Made by a program: the position numbers and the translations under genes | Shown: piece after piece, positions 31,928-41,875 of the stretch | Numbering within the stretch: the first letter of the stretch is position 1 | How the letters are laid out: each line of letters begins with the position of its first letter | Notes under the pieces: model-generated | The model's input: the letters and a program-made list of their open reading frames with translations, nothing else | What the model was told of the DNA's origin: nothing | The model's database searches: none | Source: Neopusillimonas maritima | GTDB taxonomy: Bacteria; Pseudomonadota; Gammaproteobacteria; Burkholderiales; Burkholderiaceae_B | Reading direction: 5' to 3' (one strand) | NCBI RefSeq assembly: GCF_040930455.2 | Contig: NZ_CP170494.1 | Length of the DNA stretch: 64,000 nt

Positions 31928-32514
31928 GTTTTCTTTTCAGGTTGCGGTCACAGGCCCAAACACTTCGCATACGCGGCGCGTCTTTAGTGCAACATGGCTC
32001 AATTCGGTGGGCGGGTTTGAACGCGCGTGAGCGTGGGCTGGTTGGCTTTTGCGCGGCTTTTTTATTGCTTGTAACGGTTTGGATTTTGCTTGTGAGTCCG
32101 GCGTTAAAAACGATTGATGAAGCACAGGTATCGATACCGCAGTTGCGCACCGATCTGGTGCAGATTCAAGCTTTGGTTGTTGAGGCAAAGTCGTTAAGTC
32201 GGCAAGTGTCCGGCGCGATCCCTGATCAGCAGATGCGTGGTGCCATAGAGGAAAGTCTGCAAAGCGCAGGGTTAAGTTCGCGGGTTCAGTTGCTGGAAGA
32301 GGGGGCGGGTGGGCAAGCCAATTGGCGCTGGCTGATTGTTTTTTCTAACGCCAACGCTGCCGATGTGCTCGCTTGGTTGTCTGACGTCCCCTACGCCTTG
32401 CGTTTGCAGATCCATGCGGCTGATTTGGCACGGGCTGTCGTGTCGGGCAGGGCACAGCCTGATCAGCTCAGCGGCGAAGTAATTTTGCAGCAGCCCAGTG
32501 AGGCGGCCTCGTGA
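31924..32514 (+). CDS. gspM: Type II secretion protein GspM
   Basis: The protein has 196 residues with a GTG start overlapping the gspL stop. The cytoplasmic N-terminus (WAGLNARERGLVG is typical) is followed by one helix (FCAAFLLLVTVWILLVSPAL) and a periplasmic coiled-coil and ferredoxin-like part (AIEESLQSAGLSSRVQLLEE). It binds GspL in the inner-membrane platform. It overlaps gspN by 4 bases. Confidence 0.88.
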   Translation: MSFLFRLRSQAQTLRIRGASLVQHGSIRWAGLNARERGLVGFCAAFLLLVTVWILLVSPALKTIDEAQVSIPQLRTDLVQIQALVVEAKSLSRQVSGAIPDQQMRGAIEESLQSAGLSSRVQLLEEGAGGQANWRWLIVFSNANAADVLAWLSDVPYALRLQIHAADLARAVVSGRAQPDQLSGEVILQQPSEAAS

Positions 32515-33287
32515 GGCGGCGTATTGTTGCTCAGGTGGCGGGGCTCCTGCTTGTTGCAGGCGCTGCTGCGTTTGCCGTGCTGCCTGCACGGTGGGTGATG
32601 TCGTGGGTGCCGTCAAATTGGCCTTTGTCTATTGTGGATGCCGATGGTACGGTGTGGCAGGGGCGTGCCACGATTGCCGTCGGTGTTCAGGGCCGAATGC
32701 GCACTGTGCCCACGCCGGTTGAGTGGCGATTGGTTTGGGGCAATAGTGGCTGGCTGCCGCGCCCGCAATGGTATGTTGAGCATCCTTGGTTGAATGGACC
32801 CTTGCTCCTTGCACCGGCCTTATCGGGCATGGGTGTATCGGGGCAGTCGCTGGAAATGCCGGCGCTGGTGTTGTCGACACTGGATGCCCGGATTGCGGCC
32901 ATGGGTCCCGGTGGGGTGTTGCGGGCAAGTTGGCCGGCGTCGTTTCTGGGCCAGGCTGAGCGCGCGCAGGGAGCCGAGTTGTTGCGTCTCGACTGGCTCA
33001 ATGCGTCGTCGTCGTTAACGCGGGTTCGTCCCATGGGCCAATATGTGTTGACGCTAACGCAAGGTGAACCGGGGTCGGTGGAAATGGGCCTGAAAACAAC
33101 GGAGGGCCCATTGCTTCTTGAGGGCAACGGCGTTATTCACGGTAGGGTTGATTTTAATTTCGAGGTGGTTGCCCGTTCCGCCCCTGGTGTGGGGGCGCAA
33201 ACACAGGCGGCGCTGCAAGATTTATTGGCGACATTGGGGCCGTATCGAAACGGGGAAACGCGGTTGCGGTATCGTGCGAATCCATAA
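32511..33287 (+). CDS. gspN: Type II secretion protein GspN
   Basis: The 258-residue protein has an N-terminal membrane anchor (VAGLLLVAGAAAFAVLPARWV) and the GspN pattern WPLSIVDADGTVWQGRA, VEWRLVW and GNGVIHGRVDFN. It is an accessory part of type II secretion present only in some species; its exact role is unclear. It sits between gspM (4-base overlap) and gspD (17-base gap). Confidence 0.88.
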   Translation: MRRRIVAQVAGLLLVAGAAAFAVLPARWVMSWVPSNWPLSIVDADGTVWQGRATIAVGVQGRMRTVPTPVEWRLVWGNSGWLPRPQWYVEHPWLNGPLLLAPALSGMGVSGQSLEMPALVLSTLDARIAAMGPGGVLRASWPASFLGQAERAQGAELLRLDWLNASSSLTRVRPMGQYVLTLTQGEPGSVEMGLKTTEGPLLLEGNGVIHGRVDFNFEVVARSAPGVGAQTQAALQDLLATLGPYRNGETRLRYRANP

Positions 33288-33304
33288 ATGAAGAAAGAGA
33301 AATA

Positions 33305-35695
33305 ATGATCTGGAGACATCCATTGACTAGTGCGCGTGTTGATACCCCGGGCCTTGCCGGGCAGGGCAAACTTATTGCCGGTTTGACCTTATTGGGCTTG
33401 CTGGCCGGTTGTGCGGGTATGAATCAGTCTTCCGTAGGTTCGGGCCCGTCCCCTTTGGTTGTTCGCACTTCTGCGACGGCAAGCGAGGGGCGCGTGACGG
33501 CGCCGCCTAACGCGGTGTCGCAATCGGTGCCGCCGGTTCGGTATGAGCGGGACAATGCAATGTCGGATACCGACAATACCGAGCGCGAGGGTCAGGCTCG
33601 TGCCCCGGCGAATGATAACGGCGCGACTACGATGCTCAACTTTGTTGAGGCAGACGTGAGCGGCGTGGTGCGGGCGTTGGCGCAATTTACGGGCCGTAAT
33701 TTCGTGGTGGACCCGCGCGTGAACGGGCAGCTTACGCTGGTATCGGAAACCCCGGTGAATTCGCAGACAGCTTATGAAATGCTATTGGCGGCGTTGCGCA
33801 TGCGCGGTTTCGCGGCGGTTGATGTGAATGGGGTGACCCGTGTCGTGCCCGAGGCGGATGCCAAGTTGCAGGGTGTGCAGGTGGCCGATGGGTCACAGGG
33901 CGGGGGCGAATTGGCAACGCGCGTGTTCCAGCTTCGTTATGAGAGTGCGGCAAACCTTGTCCCGGTTCTACGCCCCATGATCGCGCCCGACAACACCATC
34001 AATGCCTATCCATCGAACAATACGTTGGTGGTAACGGATTATGCCGATAATCTGGCGCGCATTGCCCAGGTCATTGAGCGTATTGATACACCCGACTCCA
34101 TGAGTACGGATGTCATGCCGATCCGTCACGGCGTCGCGCTTGATGTGGCGGCTTTGGCAAACCAATTGTTGGGTAATCGCCGGGGTGGTGACAGTCAGGG
34201 CCAGGTTGTGGTGGTGGCCGATCCGCGCAGCAATGCTGTTTTATTGCGGGCAAACAGTCCGGAAAAGCTGGCGCAGGCGCGCAACTTGATTCGTCGTATC
34301 GATAGTCCGGAGTCGGGCGGGGGAAATTTGCACGTTGTGTATTTAAGGAACGCGCAGGCGACGGAGTTGGCTGAGGTTTTACGTGGTGCGCTCGAGGGCC
34401 ATGCAGGCTCGGGCGACGGTAATCGTGCTCAGGTTTCCGATCCGAATGGCCTTGGCGAGCTGATGGATGAGTCTCTCGAGCAGGACGGCGGGGCGTTGCC
34501 GGTAAATTCGGTTGGCGGGGCGGCCTCGATGCCGGGTGTGGCCATGCTTGATAGCATGCAGGCCGGCGGTAGCGGCTCGCGCACCGGCAGGTCGCAGCCC
34601 GTTTCATTTAGTGCCGGCGGCGCAACGATACAGGCGGACCCTTCAACCAATACCTTAATTATTGCTGCACCGCCACCGCTTTATCGCAGCTTGCGTGAAG
34701 TGATCGATCAGCTTGATCAACGCCGGGCCCAGGTGCTGGTTGAAAGCCTGATTGTTGAGGTGAATGCGGATGATGCGGCTGAATTGGGTATTCAGTGGAT
34801 GTTGGGCGCGAATGATATTGAAAATGGCGGCTCGTCTTTCTTCGGTGGTGCCAACTTGGGTGGCAGCGGCTTGAATCGAACCGGGGCCAGTTCAATCGAC
34901 ACTTTGGCTCAGGGTCTGAGTTTGGGTGTGGTTCGCGGCACCGTAAATATTCTGGGTAACCAGGTGCTGAATCTTTCCGTGCTGGCGCGTGCGCTGCAGT
35001 CGAACGGCAATGCCAATGTGTTGTCGACACCTAATTTGCTGACGCTTGATAATGAAGAGGCCAGCATTATGGTGGGCAGGACAGTGCCGTTTGTGACCGG
35101 CCAATACACCACCAGCGGCGACGGTGCGAGCAATCCATTCCAAACCGTTTCGCGTGAAGATGTGGGCCTGACTTTAAGGATTCGTCCGCAAATCTCGGAA
35201 GGAGGTACGGTCAAGCTGGCGCTGTATCAGGAAGTGAGTGATATCGACGCCAGTGCATCGAGTGCGCTGAACGGATTGGTTACGCGTAAACGCGCGCTGG
35301 AAACCGATGTGTTGGTGGATGACGGGCAGATTATTGTGCTGGGGGGGCTGTTGGAAGATACCTTGTCAACCTCGACCAGCTCAGTGCCGTTGTTGGGCGA
35401 CATCCCCGGTATTGGGCAGCTCTTCCGTTACGATAGCCGCACCCGCACAAAAACCAACCTGATGGTATTCCTGCGGCCCCACATCATTCGCAATGCGCAA
35501 GACAGCGCGAGCATTACGCTGGATCGCTACAACTACATGAGAGCCGTACGGGCCAACTTGCCGGACGATGCCTCCTGGTTGGCATCTGATGCCGACGTGG
35601 CGCCGCTGCCTGCCGTTGATCGCAATCCCGGCACCGGCCTGCTCGATTTGCGCGGTTTCAGTCCAGATCAATCAACGGAAACTAATCCATCATGA
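33305..35695 (+). CDS. gspD: Type II secretion secretin GspD, with lipoprotein signal
   Basis: The 796-residue outer-membrane secretin has periplasmic N-domains from about residue 100 (MLNFVEADVSGVVRALAQ, FVVDPRVNGQLTLVSETP) and repeated N1-N3 ring domains; the linker in N3 is Gly/Ser-rich. The C-terminal secretin barrel carries VLSTPNLLTLDNEEASIMVG, VPFVTGQYT and DDGQIIVLGGLLED. The N-terminus has an unusual lipobox LAGC (Cys36), so it is probably lipid-anchored. This may replace a pilotin, none of which is visible. It ends with a 4-base overlap with gspE. Confidence 0.95.
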   Translation: MIWRHPLTSARVDTPGLAGQGKLIAGLTLLGLLAGCAGMNQSSVGSGPSPLVVRTSATASEGRVTAPPNAVSQSVPPVRYERDNAMSDTDNTEREGQARAPANDNGATTMLNFVEADVSGVVRALAQFTGRNFVVDPRVNGQLTLVSETPVNSQTAYEMLLAALRMRGFAAVDVNGVTRVVPEADAKLQGVQVADGSQGGGELATRVFQLRYESAANLVPVLRPMIAPDNTINAYPSNNTLVVTDYADNLARIAQVIERIDTPDSMSTDVMPIRHGVALDVAALANQLLGNRRGGDSQGQVVVVADPRSNAVLLRANSPEKLAQARNLIRRIDSPESGGGNLHVVYLRNAQATELAEVLRGALEGHAGSGDGNRAQVSDPNGLGELMDESLEQDGGALPVNSVGGAASMPGVAMLDSMQAGGSGSRTGRSQPVSFSAGGATIQADPSTNTLIIAAPPPLYRSLREVIDQLDQRRAQVLVESLIVEVNADDAAELGIQWMLGANDIENGGSSFFGGANLGGSGLNRTGASSIDTLAQGLSLGVVRGTVNILGNQVLNLSVLARALQSNGNANVLSTPNLLTLDNEEASIMVGRTVPFVTGQYTTSGDGASNPFQTVSREDVGLTLRIRPQISEGGTVKLALYQEVSDIDASASSALNGLVTRKRALETDVLVDDGQIIVLGGLLEDTLSTSTSSVPLLGDIPGIGQLFRYDSRTRTKTNLMVFLRPHIIRNAQDSASITLDRYNYMRAVRANLPDDASWLASDADVAPLPAVDRNPGTGLLDLRGFSPDQSTETNPS

Positions 35696-37113
35696 CGCCA
35701 CGTGTGCCTTATACCTGGGCGCAAGCGCATCGTGCGCTGATTCAGGCCACTCCCGAGGGCGTGTCGGTGGTGTTGTCGGAACGCGCCTCGGATTGGGTTC
35801 TAATTGAACTGCGGCGCCGTTTCGGTGAGCTGCCGACACGGCGTATTGCCGAGGAGACGTTCGACACATTACTGGCCTCGGTGTATGCGCAGACCGGGGA
35901 TGCGGCAGCAGTGGTGGATGCCGCCGCCAATGAAATTGATCTTGATCGTTTAATGCAAGCCATTCCCGAGGTGGAAGACTTGCTTGAGATGGCCGATGAT
36001 GCACCCGTCATTCGCATGATTAACGCCTTGTTTACGCAGGCGGTGCGCGACGGGGCCAGCGACGTGCATTTGGAGGCATTTGAAACCTATTCTGTTGTGC
36101 GTTATCGCGTTGACGGCACCCTGCGCGATATTGTGAATCCGCGTCGGGCTTTGCATAACGCGTTGGTCTCCCGAATCAAAATCATGGCCAATCTGGATAT
36201 TGCGGAAAAGCGTTTGCCGCAAGACGGGCGAATCGCGTTGCGTGTGGGCAAGCGTCCTATTGATGTGCGGGTGTCTACGCTACCGACTGTGCACGGCGAG
36301 CGCGCGGTATTGCGTTTGCTTGATAAGGAGTCCGGACGCCTGGAGCTCACACGGCTGGGCATGGCGCCCGATGTTTTGAGCCGGTTAAATAGTCTGTTGC
36401 ATCTGCCTCATGGCATTGTTTTGGTAACCGGCCCCACCGGAAGCGGGAAGACAACCACGCTGTATGCCGCGCTGGCGCAACTTGATACCGCCACCACCAA
36501 TATCCTGACGGTCGAAGACCCGATTGAATATGACCTGGCGGGAATTGGGCAGACTCAGGTGAATGCGCGCATCGAATTAACGTTTGCCAAGGCACTGCGT
36601 GCCATTTTGCGGCAGGATCCCGATGTCATCATGATTGGTGAAATCCGTGACTTGGAAACGGCGCAGATTGCCGTCCAGGCGTCTTTAACAGGTCATTTGG
36701 TTTTGGCTACGCTGCATACCAATGATGCCGTATCGGCAGTGACGCGCTTAATTGATATGGGTATTGAGCCTTTCCTGCTGGCCTCTACCTTGCAAGGTGT
36801 GTTGGCGCAGCGCTTGATTCGAAAGCTTTGCCCTTCGTGCAAGGAGGTGGATGGCCGCGGCGTGGCGTTACCTTCTTCAGCGGGGTGTGTGGCTTGTGCC
36901 CATACAGGTTATAGCGGTCGTACCGGTATCCACGAATTGTTTGTGGTTGATGATGCCGCACGCGAGATGATTCATTCCGGCGCTCATGAACAGGGCTTGC
37001 GTCATCACGCCCGTGACAACGGGTTGCGTAGCTTGCGCGAAGATGGGGAGCGTTGGATTGAGCAAGGCGTTACCACGTTGGAAGAGCTGCTGCGTGTTAC
37101 GCGCGATACTTAA
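35692..37113 (+). CDS. gspE: Type II secretion ATPase GspE
   Basis: The 473-residue hexameric ATPase powers pseudopilus assembly. It shows FTQAVRDGASDVHLEAFE, Walker A GPTGSGKTTTLYAAL (about residue 246), the Asp box VEDPIEYDL, Walker B VIMIGEIRDLETA, the His box ATLHTNDA and a zinc motif CPSC and CVACAHTGYSGRTG. The N-terminal domain that binds GspL is short. It overlaps gspD by 4 bases. Confidence 0.96.
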   Translation: MTPRVPYTWAQAHRALIQATPEGVSVVLSERASDWVLIELRRRFGELPTRRIAEETFDTLLASVYAQTGDAAAVVDAAANEIDLDRLMQAIPEVEDLLEMADDAPVIRMINALFTQAVRDGASDVHLEAFETYSVVRYRVDGTLRDIVNPRRALHNALVSRIKIMANLDIAEKRLPQDGRIALRVGKRPIDVRVSTLPTVHGERAVLRLLDKESGRLELTRLGMAPDVLSRLNSLLHLPHGIVLVTGPTGSGKTTTLYAALAQLDTATTNILTVEDPIEYDLAGIGQTQVNARIELTFAKALRAILRQDPDVIMIGEIRDLETAQIAVQASLTGHLVLATLHTNDAVSAVTRLIDMGIEPFLLASTLQGVLAQRLIRKLCPSCKEVDGRGVALPSSAGCVACAHTGYSGRTGIHELFVVDDAAREMIHSGAHEQGLRHHARDNGLRSLREDGERWIEQGVTTLEELLRVTRDT

Positions 37114-37135
37114 GTAAACGGGAAGAAAGACAGAC

Positions 37136-38347
37136 ATGCCCAGTTATCGGTACGAAGCAGCGAAAGCAAACGGCCAGGTAGAGCGCGGACTGGTCGATGC
37201 CGATACGGAACGCAGTGCACGGCAATTTTTGCGGGCACGCGGCTTATTACCGCTGTCATTAAACCCGGTCAGCCGGGCCTCAAACCGGGTCGAGTGGTTC
37301 AGGCGCAGCTTAAAGCTAAGTGATACGGATTTAGGCTGGATTACACGCCAGTTGGCTGGTTTGCTGGCGGCGGGGTTGTCTCTGGAGGCAGCGCTGGGCG
37401 CCATTATCGATCAATTGGAATCACATCCGGCCGCGGCGGTGCTGGCCGCCGTTCGGTCCGATATTCGTGCCGGTCACCGTTTGTGCGAGGCGATGTCGGT
37501 GCATCCTCGCGCCTTTCCGCCGGTTTATCTTGCATTGGTTGAAGCGGGCGAAACGTCGGGCGAATTGGCGGCGGTGATGGAACGATTGGCGACGTATGTG
37601 GAGTCAAGAAGTCAATTGCGTAATAAAGTCATGACCGCTTTCATTTATCCGGCCGTCGTGATGTTTGTTGCCATGGCCATCGTTACGTTTCTGTTGATTT
37701 ATGTTGTGCCCCAGGTGGTTGGCGCGTTTAATCAAACGCAACAGGCACTGCCGCTTCTCACCCGGATGTTGCTCGTGGTAAGCGATTTTGTTCAGCATTG
37801 GGGCGGCGTGACGGTTGTTGTAATGGGTTTGCTTTATGCGGGCTGGCGCGGATTGTTGCGGCTGCCGTCGTTCTGCTTGCGCTGGCACGCGCGGATTCTA
37901 ACCCTGCCTTTTGTGGGCCGCTTTGTTAAAGAAATGAATACCGCACGGTACGCGGCCACGTTGGCCATTCTTGCCGGCAGCGGCGTTCCGCTGGTGACCG
38001 CGCTGCCTGCGGCAACCCGCACCTTAACTAACCGTCGGCTCCAGCAAGCGGCAAATGAAGCGGCGCGTCGGGTGCGCGAGGGTAGCCCCCTGGCAGCGGC
38101 CCTGAAGTCGCACCAGGTGTTTCCGCCGTTGCTTATTCATTTGATCGATAGCGGCGAAAGAACGGGCCGCTTGCCCGAAATGCTTGAGCGCGCAGCGCAA
38201 TCACTCGGCCAGGACGTTGAGCGCCGGGCGGTGACGATGACGGCGTTGCTTGAGCCTCTGCTGACGTTGCTAATGGGGCTGGTGGTGCTGGTGATTGTTT
38301 TGGCGATCATGATGCCCATTATCGAGATGAATCAGATGATTCAGTGA
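37136..38347 (+). CDS. gspF: Type II secretion platform protein GspF
   Basis: The 403-residue protein has two repeated cytoplasmic helical domains and three membrane helices (about 169-190, 220-240, 373-396). Family motifs are YRYEAAKANGQVERG, LTRQLAGLLAAGLSLE-like text, VEAGETSGELAAVMERLA, IYPAVVMFVAMAIVTFLL and IDSGERTGRLPEMLERAA. It is the last gene of the operon and converges on the FGE-like gene, which ends 25 bases on. Confidence 0.96.
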   Translation: MPSYRYEAAKANGQVERGLVDADTERSARQFLRARGLLPLSLNPVSRASNRVEWFRRSLKLSDTDLGWITRQLAGLLAAGLSLEAALGAIIDQLESHPAAAVLAAVRSDIRAGHRLCEAMSVHPRAFPPVYLALVEAGETSGELAAVMERLATYVESRSQLRNKVMTAFIYPAVVMFVAMAIVTFLLIYVVPQVVGAFNQTQQALPLLTRMLLVVSDFVQHWGGVTVVVMGLLYAGWRGLLRLPSFCLRWHARILTLPFVGRFVKEMNTARYAATLAILAGSGVPLVTALPAATRTLTNRRLQQAANEAARRVREGSPLAAALKSHQVFPPLLIHLIDSGERTGRLPEMLERAAQSLGQDVERRAVTMTALLEPLLTLLMGLVVLVIVLAIMMPIIEMNQMIQ

Positions 38348-38372
38348 TAATGGGCGAGGTTTTGATGGTGGT

Positions 38373-39500
38373 TCAAGAGCCGGGTGGCGGTGCGTCTTTG
38401 ACCAAACGGAAACCCAGATGCGACATAGGGCTGTATGGGTCGGCTCCGCGTCGGGCACTGGGCCGGTAGGAAAGGCAATAGCTTTCATCGCACAAGAAGG
38501 ACCCGCCCCTAATAACGCGCTTGGGCGCATCGGCCGGCGTGCCGGGTTGAGAGGGGTCGAACGATGTTGCAGGGCCTTGCGGGTTACGGATTGATGCCTC
38601 GTCTTTTTGAGCCTGTTGGGCGAAGTAATCAATGCGATACCAGTCTTTCACCCACTGCCATGCATTTCCTGTCATGTCATACAGACCGTAACCATTGGGC
38701 GCGAAGGATCCGGCCGGCAGGGTGTCGACACCGTCGCCGGCAGCGGGGTTAACCACGGGAAACACGGTGTCTTCCTTGTTCCAGTAGTTGGCCATTCTCT
38801 GGCCGTTGGGCATCAGTTCATCACCCCAGGAATAGTTGGCCTGCTCTTTTCCGCCCCGGGCGGCGTACTCCCATTCTGCTTCAGTCGGCAGGCGTTTGCC
38901 GGCCCATTTTGCATAGGCCTGAACGTCTTCATAGCTGACCTGAACAACGGGATGGTCTGGTTTGTTTTCAATGGTGCTGCCAGGGCCTTTGGGGTGGCGC
39001 CAATTCGCACCCGGCTTGTATCGCCACCATGCCCAATACTGGTTCAGGGGTACAGGTTTGTTGGTGCCCACGAATACGATGGCACCCGGCACAAGAACAT
39101 CATCGGGTGGTTTAGGGGTGCCGGGGGGTAATTGCACGCGAACTGTTTCCCAATCGGGCTTACGTTCTGCCGTGGTGATATACCCGGTTTCCTCAACAAA
39201 CTTTGCAAACTGCGCGTTGGTAACGTGAGTCGTGTCAATCCAGAAACCGTCGACGTGAACGGAGTGGGTGGGCCGCTCGTTGGGTTGTGCCAGTTCGCTG
39301 TCGCTGCCCATGAGGAACGTACCCGATGGAATCCACGCCATACCCTCAGGGCCTATTTCGCCGTCGCCGATAATGACGGTGGGTTTTGTGACCTCTTGGG
39401 ACGACCCGTTCGTTTGGGTCAGAATGAAGCCTGCGGCCAGTGCAATTCCCACGACCCCGGCGACCGCCCACTGATATCGATTCATTCTAGTAAATCGCAT
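38373..39500 (-). CDS. Formylglycine-generating enzyme-type protein (SUMF1 family), membrane-anchored
   Basis: The 375-residue protein has an N-terminal anchor or signal (QWAVAGVVGIALAAGFIL) and then a complete SUMF1/FGE domain: MAWIPSGTFLMGSD, VDGFWIDTTHVTNAQFAKFV, VSYEDVQAYAKWAGKRLPTEAEWEYAARGG (cut into pieces), GNAWQWVKDWY and the active-site pair in FLCDESYCLSYRPSARRG (Cys-x4-Cys), the copper-binding Cys pair of oxidative FGEs. It would convert the Cys of a sulfatase motif to formylglycine, here apparently on the periplasmic side. An ATG at 39485 is an alternative start. It overlaps or abuts the sulfatase gene just upstream, so the two form an enzyme-substrate pair. Confidence 0.9.
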   Translation of the reverse strand: MRFTRMNRYQWAVAGVVGIALAAGFILTQTNGSSQEVTKPTVIIGDGEIGPEGMAWIPSGTFLMGSDSELAQPNERPTHSVHVDGFWIDTTHVTNAQFAKFVEETGYITTAERKPDWETVRVQLPPGTPKPPDDVLVPGAIVFVGTNKPVPLNQYWAWWRYKPGANWRHPKGPGSTIENKPDHPVVQVSYEDVQAYAKWAGKRLPTEAEWEYAARGGKEQANYSWGDELMPNGQRMANYWNKEDTVFPVVNPAAGDGVDTLPAGSFAPNGYGLYDMTGNAWQWVKDWYRIDYFAQQAQKDEASIRNPQGPATSFDPSQPGTPADAPKRVIRGGSFLCDESYCLSYRPSARRGADPYSPMSHLGFRLVKDAPPPGS

Positions 39501-41658
39501 AAACCGGATCGCAATTCGTGTTCAGATTGTTCTGAATGATGCTGCCGTCAGTGGCGTTGGTCAGGCCGTCGAACGCGCCGCTTACCATGAAGTCGTACAT
39601 GCTGGATTTCCCCCATTCGCGGGCAATGCGGGCCCAGTGTTCCACATCGTCACCGTTGACGACCCGATCCAGGTTGCCGTCTCCCGGGCACAGCGGATTC
39701 GAAGCCAATACCTGATCCATTTTTTTCTTCAAATCGTCGTAGATAGCCAGTGTTTGGGGCGTAGGTGCCTGCAGCAAGTCACGGTCTGGTGTGTCCAGCA
39801 AGGGGCGGTTTTTGTCCTGGTTGATTTGGTAGAGCTCCTCCTCGGTGACAGTACGCGGGCTGTTAGGGGTGGACGCATCGTATTCCTGCGTAATATTGCG
39901 AACCAACTTATATTGTTCGTTACGAAGTCCGATGGAGGTTTCCGGATTGATCGTCACTTGGTTTTGTCCGTCATTGGCCAGTGCTTTGTTCACTTCCCAG
40001 CACATGCTGTATCCCGTGCCACCGTTATCCACAACCGATGGGTCGTCGTAACCCGGCCCCCACCATACACCTTGATTGTCTTCGCAAACGCTCTTTGATA
40101 CGGGAATTTGGGTGCAGCTGGTGCTGATCACACATGGGGCATTGCGCGTGTTGTTCGCCTGATAGTTAAAGCTGCCCATTGCAAAATTGATAGTACGCAA
40201 GGTTTCCTGGCCCGGGTTTTGCACATAAGCCATGAGGCTGGTGGAGTCGAGCGTTTGCACTGCTTCGTCGTGAACGTTTAAGTTGGCTACTTCCCCGAAA
40301 AATTGAAACACATCAACCATGTTGACCATGTTTTCTACATCTCTATTGGGTGCTTGTACTTGCGGGCCGGCCACGATAAGCGGTGTCCAAACACCGGTTT
40401 GATAAGCGGTCCCTTTGGCTTCAGAGGGTGAAAAAGGCTGTTTGACTGCCGTGCCCAGCGTGCCGTTGTCGCCCACAATAACAATGGTGGTGTTGGATGC
40501 AGCAGGGTTATAAACAAGCCGGCCGTTACTGTCCCATTGGGCCAGTCCTGTTTCAACCATTAAACGCCCAAGTTCCGCATCCATTGCTTCGATCATCTGA
40601 TTCTGTAGCAGGCGGCCTGCACCCGTTGCCCCGCAATCCAGGCTGTCACGAAGCGAAATGGTGTTTTCGGATAGCAGGCCGACAGGGGGTTGTTGCCATG
40701 GGGTGTGTGCCGACGTGTAGCTTACGGTGGCCATCCAGGGCCGGTTGGCAGGCCGGGATTTGATCCAGTCGATAGCGGCATCGGTTTCAATGCGCGTACG
40801 GTAACCTCGCGCACGCATATCGGTTAAGGGTACCTCTTCTACGTAGCTGCCATCATTGATGACCAGCGGCGAAACATAGTAGGCATTTTCCTGATTGAAA
40901 TTGACCCAGCCGGGTCGAGGGTCGTTACACGTTTGATTGGGCGCAAATACGCCGCCTGAATCAATACATTGCAGACCTGGTGCGTCTTCGTGGGGTGCCG
41001 GCCCGGTTACGCTGATGTCGGTACAACTGTTGTCGGGCTTGAAACACGCCCCGAAGTCGGTTCCCGCCCTGTTTTGTCTTGGAAGAAAGCCACATTTGTG
41101 GGTGTCTAGAGCCGCCAGGCCCCCCGCCGTGGTGTCAATTGATCCAGGTAAGCCGCCCAGCCAACCGTAGAAGTAGTCCCATCCCAACGTGTGGGGTGCC
41201 GCGTTGCCGGCTTCGTTATTCTCCGGCCCGCCCAAGTGAAATTTGCCGAACAAGCCGCTTTCATAGTTGGCTTTCTTCAGGAGTTTTGGCGCCGTGGTGG
41301 CAAACGGTGACACGTGAGAGTTAGCCAGGTCGTTAGGCCCGATGGCTTGATAAATGTTGGTGCGGGGGGGGAATTGCCCGACAAAGAATGAAGCACGGCC
41401 AAGAGAGCATTCCGGCATAGCCCAGGCGTTGCGAAAACGAAGGCCTGCCTGGGCAACGGCGTTGATATTTGGCATACGCGGCGGCGTAAGGCCGCCATAG
41501 CCGAACGAGGCCATTTGGTCGATACCCACATCGTCCATAATCACGAACAGAATATTCGGTGTTTGGCTTGCATTAGACGATGACGTATTGCCGCTGTCGC
41601 AAGCAGCCAGAACCAGAGGGGCGCATGCAAGGAGCAGCTTGGCCGCGTATGTTTTCAC
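39487..41658 (-). CDS. Lipoprotein sulfatase with atypical CSLGR active-site motif and dockerin-like tail
   Basis: The 723-residue protein has a lipoprotein signal (LVLAAC, Cys20) and a type I sulfatase domain: PNILFVIMDDVGIDQ with metal-binding Asp42/Asp43, active-site Cys84 in CSLGRASFFVGQFPPRTN, FGKFHLGG and later VIVGDNGTLG. The standard motif is CxPxR; here the Pro is Leu86. The alkyl- or aryl-sulfate substrate is unknown. Near the C-terminus GDGNLDRVVNGDDVEHWARI and a second Asp-rich repeat resemble dockerin calcium-binding repeats. It lies next to the type II secretion operon, a route used elsewhere for surface lipoproteins. Confidence 0.9.
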   Translation of the reverse strand: MKTYAAKLLLACAPLVLAACDSGNTSSSNASQTPNILFVIMDDVGIDQMASFGYGGLTPPRMPNINAVAQAGLRFRNAWAMPECSLGRASFFVGQFPPRTNIYQAIGPNDLANSHVSPFATTAPKLLKKANYESGLFGKFHLGGPENNEAGNAAPHTLGWDYFYGWLGGLPGSIDTTAGGLAALDTHKCGFLPRQNRAGTDFGACFKPDNSCTDISVTGPAPHEDAPGLQCIDSGGVFAPNQTCNDPRPGWVNFNQENAYYVSPLVINDGSYVEEVPLTDMRARGYRTRIETDAAIDWIKSRPANRPWMATVSYTSAHTPWQQPPVGLLSENTISLRDSLDCGATGAGRLLQNQMIEAMDAELGRLMVETGLAQWDSNGRLVYNPAASNTTIVIVGDNGTLGTAVKQPFSPSEAKGTAYQTGVWTPLIVAGPQVQAPNRDVENMVNMVDVFQFFGEVANLNVHDEAVQTLDSTSLMAYVQNPGQETLRTINFAMGSFNYQANNTRNAPCVISTSCTQIPVSKSVCEDNQGVWWGPGYDDPSVVDNGGTGYSMCWEVNKALANDGQNQVTINPETSIGLRNEQYKLVRNITQEYDASTPNSPRTVTEEELYQINQDKNRPLLDTPDRDLLQAPTPQTLAIYDDLKKKMDQVLASNPLCPGDGNLDRVVNGDDVEHWARIAREWGKSSMYDFMVSGAFDGLTNATDGSIIQNNLNTNCDPVYAIY

Positions 41659-41875
41659 TAGTGTCTCCGAATGGGCGAGGATGCTTTAAATGGAATGGCC
41701 GGCGGGTAGGCGGGTACTTTGTTGTGTTAATGGTGACGGCCCAAGGGTTTGTTATTGCTTTATTGCTAATTGGCAAAAATCTTAACAAATGGTAGCTGGT
41801 GAGGAAAGAGCATAACCGGAAAGTGCTTCAAATTATGCCCGACGCCCCTTTTTTCCACTGAAATAAATAGGGCGG

